NCBI GenBank assembly: GCA_015487535.1
Contig: WFPN01000291.1
Location: 1 to 5,330 of the forward strand
Direction: 5' to 3'
DNA length: 5,330 nucleotides
Source of the DNA: Aquificaceae bacterium
GTDB taxonomy: Bacteria > Aquificota > Aquificia > Aquificales > Aquificaceae
The position numbers and the translations under genes are program-made. The notes beneath the pieces were generated by a model that saw only the letters and a list, made by a program, of their open reading frames with translations, did not search any database and was not told the DNA's origin. This document shows positions 4,909 through 5,330 of the stretch, one piece after another; position 1 is the stretch's first letter; each line of letters starts with the position of its first letter.

Positions 4909-5330
4909 TGGAAGATCTCAAGATACCGAGGCACATAGCCATAATAATGGACGGAAACGGAAGGTGGGCCCGGCAGAAGGGTATGCCCCGTATAATGGGC
5001 CACTACAGGGGGGCGGAGGTAGCCGAGGACATCGTCAAGTACTGTGCAGATCTTGGGGTTGAGTACCTTACCTTGTTCGCCTTCTCCACCGAGAACTGGA
5101 AGAGACCTAAGGAGGAGGTGGAGCTTCTCTTCGATCTACTCAAGAACTACCTGACCCAGAAAAAGGAGGAGCTGATAAAGGAGAGGGTGCGCCTCAAGTT
5201 CATAGGCAGGAGGGACAGGATAGGTAAGGAGCTCAGGCGTCTGATGGAGGAGCTCGAAAGGGATACCGCCGACAATTACAGGATAACCGTGATCCTGGCT
5301 GTGGATTACGGAGGGAGGGACGACATACTG
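4908..5330 (+). CDS. uppS: undecaprenyl diphosphate synthase (cis-prenyltransferase), 3' end missing
   Basis: UppS condenses isopentenyl diphosphates onto farnesyl diphosphate to make the C55 carrier lipid for peptidoglycan and O-antigen; it acts at the inner face of the cytoplasmic membrane. The first 141 residues are present, out of about 230-250 usual, and the frame runs off the window. Signature motifs are IAIIMDGNGRWA (10-21, catalytic Asp15), GHYRGAE (31-37, His32), TLFAFSTENWKRP (55-67, with Ser60, Asn63, Trp64 and Arg66) and DYGGRDDI (133-140). In the last motif Asp replaces the more common Asn before YGGR. The ATG at 4908 shares one base with the TGA of the lipoprotein gene (TGATG), and GGAG lies just upstream, so translation is probably coupled. 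The context fits an envelope operon. The dehydrodolichyl and short-chain cis-prenyltransferase families share these motifs, but UppS is the usual bacterial assignment. Confidence 0.95.
   Translation, partial: MEDLKIPRHIAIIMDGNGRWARQKGMPRIMGHYRGAEVAEDIVKYCADLGVEYLTLFAFSTENWKRPKEEVELLFDLLKNYLTQKKEELIKERVRLKFIGRRDRIGKELRRLMEELERDTADNYRITVILAVDYGGRDDIL

Overview
The window looks like a chromosomal segment of a thermophilic, Gram-negative bacterium of the Aquificota (Aquifex-like) group. The main evidence is KdsA. Its residues Cys11, His185, Glu222 and Asp233 fall at the same positions as the metal ligands of the Aquifex aeolicus enzyme, and its sequence resembles that protein closely as I remember it. 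The coding style is also thermophile-like: Arg is mostly AGG, Ile is often ATA, Lys/Glu/Arg-rich helices are common, and genes are packed with overlaps. No database search was possible, so the lineage is an inference.

Layout. Positions 1-879 (+) hold the 3' part of hisZ, a HisRS-like regulatory subunit of histidine biosynthesis. Its last 27 bases overlap, tail to tail, the end of metK (853-1980, -), the S-adenosylmethionine synthetase. Upstream of metK on the minus strand come a 46-residue acidic, proline-rich small protein (1999-2139), a 267-residue protein of unknown function (2170-2973) and kdsA (2998-3798). These four minus-strand genes are separated by only 18-30 bp and look like one transcription unit, kdsA - unknown - small ORF - metK. 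A possible internal promoter precedes the small ORF.

A 49-bp divergent intergenic region (3799-3847) contains a consensus TATAAT. It separates kdsA from a plus-strand operon made of a 101-residue unknown protein (3848-4153), a CpoB/YbgF-like coiled-coil and TPR lipoprotein (4150-4908) and uppS, undecaprenyl diphosphate synthase (4908 to the window end, cut off). The plus-strand genes overlap by 4 bp and 1 bp, which suggests translational coupling.

The genes at 2998-5330 share a cell-envelope theme: Kdo for lipopolysaccharide, a Tol-Pal/septation-type periplasmic lipoprotein, and the lipid carrier for peptidoglycan and O-antigen. The window is mostly ordinary housekeeping DNA. I see no mobile element, CRISPR array, tRNA, rRNA or defence system. 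The items most worth a second look are the small ORF upstream of metK, the two unknown proteins, a KdsA with mixed class-signature residues, and a MetK with altered active-site loops.
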